Part shown: positions 23,014 to 34,649 of the stretch, piece after piece
How the letters are laid out: every line of letters starts with the position of its first letter
Numbering within the stretch: the first letter of the stretch is position 1
Assembly (NCBI GenBank): GCA_032718565.1
Contig: JAVGVS010000055.1
Span: 329,706-393,705 of the forward strand
Length of the DNA: 64,000 nt
Direction of reading: 5' to 3'
Source of the DNA: Distichodus sexfasciatus
Taxonomy: Eukaryota; Chordata; Actinopteri; Characiformes; Distichodontidae
The notes under the pieces: generated by a model
Seen by the model: the letters and a program-made list of their open reading frames with translations, nothing else
Databases searched by the model: none
What the model was told of the DNA's origin: nothing
Program-made: the position numbers and the translations under genes

Positions 23014-23376
23014 TGCTGCACGGTGCCGCAGCGATTGGTGCTGCCACCTCATAGTCTTGGGAGAAGGTCTTGGGTTCGATCTCCAGGTCTTTGCATGCTC
23101 TCTCCGTGTTTTTGTGGGTTTTCTTCGGGTGCTCCGGTTTCCACCCACAGGCCTAAATCATGTACTGTAGGTTAATTGGCGAATCTAAATTGGTCCTGTA
23201 AGGTGTGAGTGAGAATGTGATTGTGTGAGTGTATGTGCCCTGTGGTGTGTTGGTGCTTGCCCAGGGTTGATCCCCGCCTTGCGCCAGTAAGTTCCCGGGA
23301 TAAGCTCCGGTCCCCCAGCGACCCCAGTTGGGATTAAGCGGTTTCGGATGATGAATGAATGAATGAATGATTTGCC
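23014..23376 (+). mobile_element. V-SINE/DANA-like SINE, copy 2
   Basis: A full-length-looking copy. The head CACGGTGCCGCAGCGATTGG is tRNA-like, the B box is GGGTTCGATCTC, the body includes GTGCTCCGGTTTCCACCCAC and the end is TGGGATTAAGCGGTTTCGGA followed by GAATGAATGAATGA. A GCCTTGCGCC word near 23278 is typical of the family. Confidence 0.9.
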
Positions 23377-25274
23377 ACATCATTTGCCTGCATCTCGAGC
23401 TGGTTAACAGTACAACTATGTAGCCTTTGTTGTGTTCACAGTAACAGGCTACTTTTCTGTCAAATGTACTTCTCTGTATTTCTCTGTATGTAATATTTTA
23501 TTCATTCTAACGCATAACATCACATCTCATCAAGAGCTCATTAATTACAGCTGAGCAGTAAACGTCGTAAATGCTATGATGAAAAAAATGCAGATAAACA
23601 TGATATGCAGAACAATGACACTCAACCCTGTTCCTGAGGAGTTAAATATTTAGGACTTGTAATTAATAAGCACAAATTACTTTCAACAGATCTCAGTTAC
23701 TTGTGTATTCCATCTCAGGTCATTTACAAAATTGCCATGATATATTTTGCCCTTTTTACCTCATTCTGCAAATTACCGCATACTGCAAAATACAGTAACA
23801 AAAGATCAACATTTTGTAACTTTAAAAAAGTCATTTAAAACCAAAACATAACAAAACAACAAAAACAAGCATTGATTTCATGTCTCTGCGTATCGTAAGA
23901 CTCCTGTTGTCGCCTAACCATGTTGTCTGTACAGCAAATGTTTCCTCCCATCGTAAAAAGCCACATTTTGCTCCGTAATGTGTGAATCCTGCGATTGACC
24001 CATTATAAGCACAAAAGCAAGAAATTGTGTTCAGTTATTAACTCGGTGTAAGGTGCAATTTGGCTGCTTTACCTGGAGATACAAAAAGATACATTTGGAG
24101 GCACCATCCTACTGACAAAATGGTGCTATTCTAATCTTTTTTCTGAGAATATAAACAAACATCATGTGTAAATGTGCCTATACCTTTGGTACAGAGGTGT
24201 AAATTAGACTTTAAAAAGTAGAAAAATGAATTTTGAATCAATCTGAGGTTGAACTGGTAAAATGATTCAATGAAATAGCAATGCATAGCAAAGATCTGCA
24301 CAAGAAACTCTCCAGTTTAAAGCTTTCCAGTTTAAAGGATTCTGAGGCTGTCACAAGCCACGAGACCAGCAATAAGCCTGTAACAAATGATAAATTTCAG
24401 ATGAAATAGTTCAAGATTAGTTTTTGTAACTTTAATGAGACGCAGATGAAAAGTTAGCTATGACAAACTAGAACTAAATCAAATGTTTAAAAAAAGAAGT
24501 TGCATAGCGTTGCCATCATGATCCACCCTAACGAATGGCACACAATTAGACAGAAATTAAGAAGTTTCCCATTGCTTTAGTAAGTTTGGAGAGTTTAAGC
24601 ACTTAAACCCACTGCTTTTAATTATGACCCAGTGCAATTATTTCAAAAGTTGTATCATCTCCACTAGTCAATTAGGCTACTACTTGACAAAAAATTTTGC
24701 CGCCTGACTTGAACTTGGATCTTAGGAAAGCCACTTGCTATTCTCTGGGGACCTTACATGTTCATGGTTCTAAAGTCTGCACCTTTTGTGAAAACATAAT
24801 TGGACTGGTATTGTTGATTATATGACCATAAAATAGTTCTCGGAGCACGGTGCTGTCTCTTTTGTTTTCCTTTTTTAAGTAATTGGCTTATCATTGGTTT
24901 CGTTCACGTTGACAGTAAAAGTGACAAATGAAATATCATCTGGAGCTCTCTTCCAAAGCTTAAGCAACTTCAAAAAGCCTTCCTCATCTCCCAGCCCTCC
25001 TACGGGGCAGACTCACATAAAAATCTCATCCAAATGGAGGGGATGGATATAGAATAATTTATGACAATAAACGTGTCAGGTCACATCCTTTTCAAGTGAA
25101 GTTCTTAGTACATACAACAATGAGAGATGCAACATCACCATGAAGAGCAGCCACTGATTGCATAACATCACAGAAAAACCTTCTACACCCTGAGCTAGAA
25201 CAAGAAAAACAACTAGAAAGACTGAAATCAAAGAATTGGCAATTGTCCTATACATGAGAAGTTGGTAGCTTGGG
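23377..25274. other. Long unique intergenic stretch
   Basis: About 1.9 kb without a repeat or gene. The parts 23880-24010 and 24810-25020 have mixed composition and might be conserved, for example around ATTGGCTTATCATTGGTTTC. There is no coding evidence. Confidence 0.4.
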
Positions 25275-25492
25275 GCAGTTTTTAGTGTAACAGTTAGAGA
25301 GTTAATCACCAGACCAGTAAAGGTACCACAGAGATACTCATGAGCAAGGTACCGCCCCCAAGCACTGCTCCGTGGGTGCTGCTCTCTAGCTGCCCACTAC
25401 TGGTCAAATGCAGAAGTCACCTTTTTGTTGTGGTGCACTGTGTGACGTGCTGTGCCGTGGTGTGTTCACAATGACAAATAATCACTCACTAT
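25275..25492 (+). mobile_element. tRNA-derived SINE, family A, copy 3
   Basis: The head is shortened (TAACAGTTAGAGAGTTAATC) and lacks the B box. The body has GATACTCATGAGCAAGGTAC and GTGGTGCACTGTGTGACGTG, and the tail AATGACAAATAATCACTCAC is intact. Confidence 0.85.
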
Positions 25493-25780
25493 GAGTTTTA
25501 TCATCACAAAGAAGATACAAGTTCATCTCCGACAGTGTCACCTTCCATCTCCACATCTTCCTTAATGTTGGTATTGAGCATCTTAAAGAGCTCAAGCAGA
25601 ACCTGAGTGGACACTTCTTTTTGGATTCTAGTCATTTTGCACTTTACTCGTTAATTGTGTTGCACTGCATCTAGTTATTAATCTTTTCACACATTAATCT
25701 AGTCTTTTTATAGATCTGTGAAATATGCACTTTATCCCAAGTGTCTCATTACTCAGAGCCTTGAATATGCTTAGACACTA

Positions 25781-25908
25781 TGGATCAGTTTCCCCGTAAG
25801 CTTATCGCTAGACTAGCTTTGAGTTACAGTGGTGAATCTCCATTGGTAGTGCAATTAAGTGAAAGATTAGACTTGATCCATGTTCAAGAAACCAGCCCAA
25901 TTTGTCTT
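25781..25908. mobile_element. Short MITE, family D, copy 1
   Basis: Similar to the elements at 45476-45610 and 51331-51468: AGACTAGCTTTGAGTTACAG near the left and GATCCATGTTCAAGAAACCA at the right. The ends are degenerate inverted repeats related to CTGGTTTCTTGCTCATGGA. It is non-coding and diverged. Confidence 0.55.
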
Positions 25909-26145
25909 CTTTTTCTTTTGGATTTTATATTGTTCACCATTTCCAAAATCAAGATTCATAAAGACATGATTAGGTGAGTTCGGTGTGGACAGACTTTACC
26001 TCATCCAACATTACTGGCATAGACTAGAACATATGAAAATGAATACAAAAATTCAAACAAGGAGACCTATTGAGCGCCAGCACGTCCAATCACATTAATC
26101 CTGGTTTAATATATATGTGGTAATATAATGTGCTTCTTTGCTGTT
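25909..26145. other. Intergenic spacer
   Basis: Short unique spacer. No gene or repeat is recognised. Confidence 0.4.
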
Positions 26146-26320
26146 ACAGCCATTCCGTTTCGTCTAACCTCCACCTCTCCACCACCTTTGGCTCCCCGTT
26201 CTGGTCCCAGGGTAGGCTCCTTCGCCTCCTGCCTGATCTGCCAGCTTCAGAGACGATAGAGCCGACGACCAAGCAACGGGCTTCCGCCAAACACTTTTTC
26301 ACATACACATTCAAATTGTC
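26146..26320 (+). repeat. LINE-tail-like repeat fragment
   Basis: The string CTCTCCACCACCTTTGGCTC, with a TCGTC word shortly before it and a GTTCTGGTCCCAGGGTAGGC word after, parallels the segment at 58750-58830 that follows an L2-like ORF end. I infer that both are 3-prime tails of the same LINE family. The similarity is moderate. Confidence 0.4.
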
Positions 26321-26409
26321 CGAACAAATAAACGTACTTGTCGATTCAAACTTGCGATGGTCTTGTTGGTTGAAATACATTTACAGTATTGAGCAGACTT
26401 CCTTTTTCC

Positions 26410-26552
26410 TTATTTTAGGGACAGTTTCCCTGAAAGCAATTTAGGATTAAGGGTCTTGCTCAGTTATAGTAGTTTTGGAGGTAGGATTCAAACCCACAAC
26501 CTTTTGGTCCTGAGGTGAGCATCACTAACCTAACCACTGGAACACCAACACC
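26410..26552 (-). mobile_element. tRNA-derived SINE, family C, partial
   Basis: Read on the minus strand there is a head with a B box (GGGTTTGAATCC) and the body word AAGACCCTTAATCCTAAATT ending in GGAAACTGTCCCT. The 3-prime end present at 6498-6700 is missing. Confidence 0.7.
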
Positions 26553-27267
26553 CGAAGGAGTGTGTGGTCCACTCCAGACCTTCTCACCCAACAACAGCCT
26601 CTCAACTCAAAATTGCTCTTCTGGATGAATGGCCAACGATTCCCACCGACACACTCCAAAATCTCGGAACTGATTGAAATCAGAGTGAAAGCTGCTATAG
26701 CAACAAAGGAAGGGACAAACTCTGTAACAAGAAGGGCAATTCCAGGAGAAAGTGTATGATTGTTGCGTGTTGAAAAATGTGGAAAGAATTAAGTGGTGAA
26801 ATATGTGAAGAGAGAGATAAAGGAGAAATGAAGTGAACTAACTGAAGAACTGTGGAGGAGTTATACAGTTGCTTCAAAAGCAAAATAATGAACCTTTAAA
26901 TACCAAATACTATCCTCAATTTTGTGGTTTTGCTACTTTATCTGTTTTACTCTGTCTAAAAAAGTGTGGTGAAAAAGGTAAAAGAGGAAATAAAGTAAAA
27001 AAAAGAACAGATAACGTGATTCAATGAGATGAAAAGGTCAGGATGATGTAAGAGTGTGTCAGAATTTCTGACCACACTTTGTGACTGTCTCTAGGTAAAG
27101 AAGGGGAAAACAGTGATGCGGTTGAGCTGTCCCCAAGAACAGTAAAACTCCTCAAAGAGCTGAACATTTGAAGCCATGATCGTTATCTCTCTGACAAAAA
27201 ACTGTGGAAGTAGTTAAAGTGCCAAAAAGTGGAAAGAAGAAGAAGATTTAGAACAGAATGTCCTAAA
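26553..27267. other. Intergenic, no gene
   Basis: AG-rich, AT-rich sequence around 26880-27250 with no gene. No repeat family in this window matches it. Confidence 0.45.
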
Positions 27268-27390
27268 CATTCATTCATTATCCACACCGCTTAATCCCAA
27301 CTGGGGTCACAAGGGGACCGGAACCTACCCGGTTCCAGGACCTTCTCGCTGTGATGTGGCAACGCTAACCGCTGCGCCATCGTGCCGCCT
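27268..27390 (-). mobile_element. V-SINE/DANA-like SINE, internally deleted
   Basis: Minus-strand head GGCGGCACGATGGCGCAGCG and the end TGGGATTAAGCGGTGTGGAT are present, but most of the body is missing, leaving about 120 bases. The ATGAATGAATG-type tail is on the low-coordinate side. Confidence 0.8.
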
Positions 27391-28479
27391 ATGTCCTAAA
27401 CAGTTCTGTTATTATTGTACTGATATGTTGACACTGAATTACAACCAGTTCGTTCGTATCTGGACATCCAGTTAGTTATATGAGTTCTAAGGTCAGAAGT
27501 TAAAAGTCCTTCATAGCCTTCTTTCATAGAATAGTAGGGAATAGAGAGCCAATATACAGAGGTTCTGACAAGGCAGCTAAAAATACTTGTATTTTCCTGC
27601 AAAAATCAATTTGAAGAGACATAATTAAGTGGACTGTTTCACTACAAAACAGCTCATTAGCTTTGCTGCTTGGATCTGGGCGAAAAAATAGCTTCACGGC
27701 TCTTCATGTGAAACGGCGTCTCCGGCGTGATGTGCAGGTGTTAAAAAAAAGCAACTTTTCCACCTTTTTCTTCCTGCCAACCTGCCAACCCTGTCAATCA
27801 GAGTATCTACTTTAATATTCTGACCAGAACTGACTCCGATCATAGAATCTGCTCAGACAATCTGACCTTACCTTCTGGTCCATATGGCCCTAGAGCTGTT
27901 GTGTGCCAATGTATGAACTAAAAAACATTCACCTTGAACTGAACATGACAAGTAAATGACACAAGACACAACAGTGTTGCTATAGCCTCCGAGTGGACAT
28001 ATGTGCAAGAAAATCAAAAGTAAGAATGAGCAGGCGCTAAGTGGGTTGCCAGGATCCAGACGTTGCCAGTTGGCACTGCTGTCTGGGTGGGAAGGATGGC
28101 ATGGTTTCTTTTTCTCTTGATTATCTACAGTGGTGCTGGCCGTTTGTGGGCGTTCGCCAGCTCCCAAACACAGAACAGGGCACTCAGCACTATCCTCCGA
28201 GCACATTCAGCTATTCTGCGACGTTGTGTAAGTGTAGCAATTGGAAAATATGCAGCAGACTGGCTTTTGGCTTCACCGCCAGGACCTCGCGTGATGCTGG
28301 AGATGTATGGCGGTCGACAAAAGTATAATTAATAAAACTGTGTAGGGTTAGGAGTAATTTGACATGTTGATTTATTTGTAGAACACACACATTAATAACA
28401 CTAACATTTTTTATGAATTTGTCAAGTCTCATCACTAACGATTTCCTTCTTACTGCCCATTAAAGAGTGACTGAAAAAG
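27391..28479. other. Intergenic; unassigned higher-complexity block 27990-28330
   Basis: The block at 27990-28330 has balanced composition and overlapping frames of 89 to 112 codons on both strands, none of which I recognise. It could be conserved non-coding DNA or a decayed element. There is no convincing splice-site pairing or domain. The rest is AT-rich. Confidence 0.35.
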
Positions 28480-29160
28480 GTTTGAGCTGCTTTCAGCCCT
28501 GGTCTTCTGCTGTGTTTTTTAATTCATATTTCAATTTAACATTTTGTTATTTTAGAGATAATCACCCAACAACTAATTGGGTCCACTGGAAACAGGTTCC
28601 TATTCATATTAATGCCATTTCGCGTGTGCAACGGCCACGCCAAATTGTACAAGGTCTTGAATACTCTTTGCATAAATACTCTGAATCATGAATTAAAGAG
28701 GCGTAAATTAACTAGCTTGCTGTTCTTAATAGCCTACCTAAACAAGGAAATCGTGTGAATTTAATCTGCTTTTTACATTGCCATTAATCTAAATATGAAA
28801 GTCTGGGGAAGTAATTTAGCATGTTTAGGTTCCTTAATTATTAAAAGCCAATGTTAATTACGGGGAATAAAAAATCATGGCTTAGGGCCTGGGAACAGCC
28901 CTTTTATGTGTTATGCAAACTATAAAAAATAATTTCTCTTCACATGCCCATGAAATTAACTGCGCTGTTGGCATTTTGCCTTAGACGTGACAGTCAGTTG
29001 CCATCTGATAAGGCATTACAGGTTTAACATCTCAATATCAGTTCCATTCAGTAGCTTTGCCATTAGTAGGATTCTTTCCCTTAAGTGTCAAACGTCTACG
29101 CTTGCCTGCGTTGAAGAAGGATATTGAATTGCTGGACCGTCAAGGTCGAGTTACTTTATG
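28480..29160. promoter_or_regulatory. Candidate conserved regulatory block
   Basis: Seven hundred bases of unique, repeat-free sequence contain many homeodomain-like cores (CTTAATTATTAAAAGCC, GTTAATTACGG, CATATTAATGCC) and a POU-like TTTGCATAAATA. The style matches developmental enhancers in vertebrate gene deserts. No frame is convincing. This is inferred from composition and lack of insertions. Confidence 0.4.
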
Positions 29161-29235
29161 GATGAAGGACATTTTATTGGTTGTATACCAAAAAAAACAA
29201 ATAAATTAAAGCTGCGCTGAGGCCGGACACTAAAT

Positions 29236-29290
29236 ATATGACCATCCAGAAAGGCACATACTGTAAAACTACAATCAACCTTGACAACTT
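29236..29290 (+). repeat. Repeat family E fragment
   Basis: The words GGCACATACTGTAAAACTAC and AATCAACCTTGACAAC match the start of the copy at 30716-30990. Confidence 0.55.
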
Positions 29291-30342
29291 ATGCGGATGA
29301 ACTGGTTAGAGCTCTAAAAGAGAGATGGAGGTTATGCAATCAGTCAGTACAAGGACAAAGGCTACACACGGCTTTATACCGGGGTGAAGCATTATTCTGT
29401 CCTTGGCTGCATAAAAGCGAGCTTCCCGTGATTGCAGATGCAAATTTCAAGTGTCTGTTTTTTTCAGGAAGATGTGATTAGTTTATTTGCATGGAAATTC
29501 CAAATGAGCAACAGGTTTTGTAGCCTCTTTAACCCTATTGGTCCCCTACATTTACCATCACAAAGAAAGGAAGCAATTGGGAAGAAACATCACAACATTT
29601 TAAGCATTTTGTATTGAAAACTATGTCATGCACAGTTATAAAAGGACAGTTTTATAGACATAACTGATTCAGATAGCAAACATATTTAAATGTTCTTCAG
29701 GCTTCTAGAATTTAAGCACCATATCAGTGTTGAAACGATGCTCATAAGTGGGCATTGTATTTATCTGACAAACGCACTGCATTAATTATTCCTTGTCTCA
29801 AGGCACCTGGTCCACTTCATCACCTAATTATCAAGCTGTGTTGGGGTTATTTACCCAAAATTGTGTGTATCCATCATTTGCAGCAGAGCATAGCCCTGCT
29901 TGTCCTAATGTTTTTTCTTTTTTCTTTTTTGAAGACATTTAAAGGAACAGAAATGAAAGCAAGGCATAAGGCAGGCCAATGCAAGCAGAATTCTGCAATC
30001 GTATTTGTGAAGTAAACATTTTAAATATTTAAAGCGACAGCATGTTTTATTGTGGAATTTGAGAATAATAATAATTCAAGCGGTATTCGTATTTCCTGGT
30101 AGCTACAGGGCGTAATATCTTCACCCAAGATATAAGCACATGTTGATGTGTATCTTTTCCATTTCGATTAAACAGCGAGTCGCTCATCCAAGAATTGTTG
30201 CAATAAACCAGGAGTTTAGAACAAGTAGATGCTTATACACAAGAGGAATGCTGGATACAGAGGCAAGAAGATCCATAAGATGTTTTATTACAAAATAGAG
30301 GAAACATTGACCAGTTTTGAAAGCAATAAATATAAACCATTA
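29291..30342. other. Intergenic, no gene
   Basis: Unique sequence. No gene, no recognised repeat. Confidence 0.45.
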
Positions 30343-30675
30343 TTATAACATTCATTTATTCATCATCCAAACTGCGTAATCCCTATCGGGGACGCAGGGA
30401 CTGGTGCCTATCCCGGGAACAAGGCAGGGACCAAACCTGGGCAGGCGCCAACACAACGCAGGGCACACACACAATCACATTCACATCTTATGTGGCCAAT
30501 TTAGAGTCACTAATCAACCTATATTGCATACTTTTGGACTGTGAGAGAAAACCCACACGAACACGGAGAGAGCAGGTAAACTCCACACAGAAAGGCCATA
30601 CGGCTGTCCCCGGGATCGAACCCAGGACCTTCTCGCTGTAAGGCGACAGCACTAACCACTGCGCCACCCTGTAGT
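30343..30675 (-). mobile_element. V-SINE/DANA-like SINE, copy 4
   Basis: Nearly complete on the minus strand: head GGTGGCGCAGTGGTTAGTGC, B box GGGTTCGATCCC, body GTGTGGAGTTTACCTGCTCT and the 3-prime GATTACGCAGTTTGGATGAT region with ATGAATG-type tail. Confidence 0.9.
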
Positions 30676-30715
30676 AACCGTCAGTTACACAAAAAACAGT
30701 AATGTACTGGAATGT

Positions 30716-30990
30716 GGTCATCTGGATAGGTGCATACTGTCAAACTACAATCAACCATGACAACCCCATGACCCTAGTCAGGACAAATGACACATTTTCT
30801 TACAATGGCTTGTTTCTCAATGGCTTCTCACCACAACCAGCTTAAAAGATGACCGGAAACTACAGCTGGTCTCAAGCAACTCAAGATGCCGACCAGAGAA
30901 AACTTAAATTGCTGGACCAAGTTAAATCTTTTACATACAAAAGTCTTCTACAATGAGTGTAAAATGCACTAAGGGGGCATATTGGCCGCA
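30716..30990 (+). repeat. Repeat family E, copy 1
   Basis: Shared with 31850-32065: TGGCTTCTCACCACAACCAG versus CGGCTTCTCAACACTACCAG, AGCTGGTCTCAAGCAA, and AAAAGTCTTCTACAATGAGT versus AAAAGTCTTCAGCAATGAAT. There are no obvious terminal repeats. The family is unknown to me. Confidence 0.65.
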
Positions 30991-31039
30991 GATGCTAATG
31001 TGGTTAACAATGATCAATTTGCAGTGGTTGACATTGTAC

Positions 31040-31690
31040 ATAAATCCAGTCTTTCTGATTTATTACTCACAGAGTTCGGAAAAATCGCCCTTCCTCCGCA
31101 TACCGGGCAACCTCGGCTCTCGTCAGGGACGATGACTCTCTCTTAGCAAATGCATCCTTGTCCGGACTTATGTAGGACAGCGGCAAATGGTGCTGGATAT
31201 CGATTCCTAATTTTTCTCCATAACAATGCGTGTGATGTTATATCGAGTGTCAAAACAGTAATAAATAGTGCTCAATCTCTGTCATATTCCCCACACTATG
31301 TGGCAATTCTGATGGGGGTTGGAGGGAGGGCGTGCACACGGCAGAGGAGAACAAGTCATTTGTTCCAGAGTCACTGTTGCCGTGGAAAAAGAGGTCATCT
31401 CAGCCGCCGTCTCAATCATTCGCAATATCTCACAAGAGCAGCGCGACAGAATGAACGGAGTGTTGCGTCAGCCCAAACACAGCCCGATCTGATCTGATAA
31501 ATTAATGTGTGAACTCAAGCGAGGGCTCCATTAACAATTTGTGGATTCGCTTTCATTAAACAGCATCATCTATTGATATTAACCCCGCTTGTCGCTGCTT
31601 AGTGGCCCCTGCTGGCTCGTTTTGCTCTCCTTTTAAAGCCCTGTTGGTCTTTTAAAGTAATTACTGAAGAAGGGGGGTTATTAAAGATTT
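31040..31690. promoter_or_regulatory. Candidate conserved regulatory block
   Basis: Unique, repeat-free DNA of balanced composition lies between two copies of repeat family E. It contains GATAAATTAATG, a SOX-like ATTAACAATTTGTGG, and AAAGTAATTACTG. Frames of 60 to 115 codons have no domain. It is a candidate enhancer-type conserved element. Confidence 0.4.
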
Positions 31691-31785
31691 AAAGCACCAA
31701 CGGATTTCTGATAAGAGATGCTTTATTGCCCTGAAATAATATTTTGTGGGTGGGTTTTTTTTTTTTTGCTGAAGGATTGATGGTG

Positions 31786-31823
31786 TGGGAGTGGTGGTGG
31801 TGGTGATGGTGGTGGTGGTGATG
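31786..31823. repeat. GGT/GAT trinucleotide repeat
   Basis: A run of GTG, GTT-free GGT and GAT units. On the minus strand it would encode a histidine run, which produces the spurious 72-codon frame here. Confidence 0.9.
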
Positions 31824-31849
31824 GATAACCTGACTAGCCAGGATTCTGA

Positions 31850-32065
31850 CCCTCAACAAGGAGGTCACAGATGACAGAAATTTTCTTACAAATGGCTTGT
31901 GTTCCAACGGCTTCTCAACACTACCAGCTTAAAAGTGACCCAAAACCACAGCTGGTCTCAAGCAAAATGGATTTTCATGGACCAAAGCTACATTTGTCCA
32001 TGCAAAAGTCTTCAGCAATGAATGTAAAGCGCAATTTAAAGACACTTATGACCAAAAGGATTTGA
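31850..32065 (+). repeat. Repeat family E, copy 2
   Basis: Parallel to 30770-30990 as described there, about 1.1 kb away in the same orientation. Divergence is substantial, so the duplication is not recent. Confidence 0.65.
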
Positions 32066-32209
32066 GTGCTATGGTGCATACAGTAGTGTCCACTTGAGTG
32101 GTCAGTAATTATGATTTCAGCGTAACAGTAGTCACTTTGTTCTCTTCATTATTTCGTATTCTTCCCAGTTTAGGGTCCTCAATTCTTTTTTTGTCATGAA
32201 GACACATTT

Positions 32210-32853
32210 GTGACCCTCCACGGCAAAACCAGTCGCTCGGAGGTTTCCGAGAAAAACGAGTGTTTATGTTGCGCGGGGTAAAATTTTTGATTTTTTGTTT
32301 TTAGTGTTTTGAATCAGTGGAAGGTCTATACTGTAGTGTTGTGAATAAATTTCCCTGAAAAACTTACGCTTTCCATCCTAAACACGTGACTTTCTTGAGG
32401 TGATGAATTCAATTCCAGCAGAATGTTAAAAGTTTCTGTTTTGACCGCTCTACTTCAATATTTACGGTAAATCCACTGGTTGACTAGCGTGAAGATATTT
32501 CTCCGGAATCCATCTTCGTCTCTCGAGTTCAGTTAACCTAACGCAGGTAGGCTATCCGTGTGGCTGTGAATGCAGCGTAGGCTACCGTAAATACAAACGT
32601 AGCCGCGACCGCACCAAGCGTCTTTGAGTGCTACGGCGATAGTCAACTTCAAAGGCAGATTTCTCCGTTTTTCACTTGGCGTGACAGGAGAAGCCCGACT
32701 CCTTTGAATGTTGATATCTCAGTCATATGTCGTCCCATTAATTCCATATAGGTATCGTTTTGAAGCTTGATTTATGCCCTTTCATGAAAACATAATAACT
32801 CAATTTTGACTCAAAATTTGCGACAAGCGACTGGTTTTGCCGTGGAGGGTCAC
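32210..32853. mobile_element. DNA transposon with GTGACCCTCCACGG ends
   Basis: The 28-bp inverted ends (starting GTGACCCTCCACGGCAAAAC) match without mismatch, and ATTT flanks both sides. The 644-base interior has no long frame, so this is a non-autonomous element. It shares the first seven terminal bases and the ATTT flank with the palindromic MITE at 12234. A diverged reverse-oriented copy is at about 53657-54209. Confidence 0.9.
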
Positions 32854-32877
32854 ATTTAATAGCTTAAAATCAAGACC

Positions 32878-33227
32878 ATTAAGGTTGTCATTCCCTACTT
32901 AGGCCACAAGAGGTGCCACAATTAAGGTTGTCATTCCCTGCTTGTGCCAGAAGGGGTGCCACAATTAAGGTTGTCATTCCCTACTGAGGCCACAAGAGGG
33001 CTCCACTATTAAGGTTGTCATGCCCTACTTGGGCCACAAGGGGTGCCACAATTAAGGTTGTCATTCCCTACTTGGGAACAAGAGGGTGCTACCAATAAGG
33101 CTGTCATTCTCTAAGCCTCAAGGGATGCCACCATTAAGGCTATCATTCCCTACTGAGGCCACAGGAAGCACCACAATTTAGGGTGTCATTTCCTTTCTTT
33201 GGCCACAAGACGTGCCACCATTAAGGG
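32878..33227. repeat. 43-bp minisatellite, about eight units
   Basis: Units begin near 32878, 32921, 32964, 33008, 33051, 33094, 33133 and 33176, each with ATTAAGGTTGTCATTCCCTA and GGCCACAAGAGGTGCCAC-like words. One unit is short by a few bases. It begins 20 bases after the transposon at 32210-32853. There are no unique spacers between units. Confidence 0.9.
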
Positions 33228-34640
33228 GAACTGTGCAATTACTTTTTGTGTGGTTTCTGATATGAGCTTAACATTAATATACCAGCTCATAATTTAACTA
33301 TAAGGTTAACTATAATAAACAGAAACCTCTGTAAACAGCTGCTACCATTTCATTTATTTAATTTATCCCATTTTACATGACAGAAATCCGTTGTAGCGAC
33401 TGAGAACTCTGCCTGTATTTTAGACACCTTTCTGTAACAGGTTGCAGGTAGTGAAAGGACATTTGAAAGTGAATGGGCGTGTCACATGATGTCTTGCTTC
33501 GGTTTGGCTTTAATCACGTGAAGGCAGATGTCAGCTGAGAGTGTCCGCTCATAATTAAAAGCCATTTCTTGCTTTTTAAATTTTTCTTGGATTGATCGTA
33601 TCGCAACATCCTGTTTCGGCCGTGTTTAAAACTTTCGGTGGCCAAATTGTTGGTGCATCCCTGGTAAAAAGAAACTTGTATTGCTTCAAGCGTGCTTGAG
33701 TAGGTAGTAAGCTAGGAGAGTAGGCCAGTGATAGTGTGCACCTTCCTTACGAATTTCTCCAGCGTCAGCATGTTTTAAAGAAATTTTGGATCTGGGGCAG
33801 CTTCATGGACGAACAGACCAAATTTAATGGGATGTTTGGCATTGCAGCACCCTAAATGTGCTTCTATTTTAACCATTTCACAATGGGAAATTCTTCTTCT
33901 CTGGCATGTGGTGCTAACAGCCAGAGGCATCTTCCATCCTCTGGACTGCGCTATTCTCACGAGCCCTATATTCACAATGCATCAACCGTCAACTTCACAC
34001 ATTCTATGATAAATATAAATGTTTCTTTAGGGCCGGTTTGATGATAATAAGTCCACTAATTCTAGCGACTAGCCAGCCAATTATGCCTTTGCTTCTAGCA
34101 GTAAATTTCTAATGCGCTTTCGCATATAATTTCAACAAGCTGATCAAAGTTTTATCTCGCCTGTGGTATTGCCTAAGAATGTATTGATCAAAAGCCCATA
34201 TGGATTTAAAATATTGATACAAATGCAGTGTTGCAAGGGCAAATTAAAAGTAAAACATACCTTGAATATCCTCAGTTCATCACTAATGCAAAAGGGAAAA
34301 GGTACGTGGAGGTTGCTCTCTCAAAATCAGTGTATTTTGGAGAAAAGCTATGCACCAAAGGTGAATCTCCGAATCGCGGGGGAAGAGGGATGCTGCACTG
34401 AGATTTTTTTTTTAAAAAGGTTTCGGAATGAATTATGGAGATGTGTAGATGGACAGATGAAGAGATGGACAGATTGTTGAGGAATGGAAGCACTGTTCTA
34501 ATAACAAACATTAAAAAGGTAAAGACTCCTCACAGTTTCAGCATGCAATGTTTGACTTTCAAGGCCTGATCGTTACAATAGAATATTCACTTTCTGACTA
34601 CATCCAATTATGTGCAATGTTTGCTTTTAGAACTCAGGAA
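33228..34640. other. Intergenic; hAT terminus near 33668, candidate block 33700-34150
   Basis: The minus strand of about 33600-33668 reads CCAGGGATGCACCAACAATT, like an end of a hAT element, but the other end was not found. The part 33700-34150 is unique and of mixed composition, a possible conserved block. No gene is seen. Confidence 0.35.
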
Positions 34641-34649
34641 ATTGTAAAT

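Noticed and set aside
28041..28332. Possible exon in overlapping plus-strand frames
   Set aside because: Two overlapping frames and one antisense frame are all open; none shows a known domain. It is left as unassigned.
31689..31907. Frame with a poly-histidine run
   Set aside because: It is the trinucleotide repeat at 31786-31823 read on the minus strand.
32878..33227. CRISPR-like direct repeats
   Set aside because: The 43-bp units are contiguous and diverged with no unique spacers, and the DNA is animal nuclear DNA.
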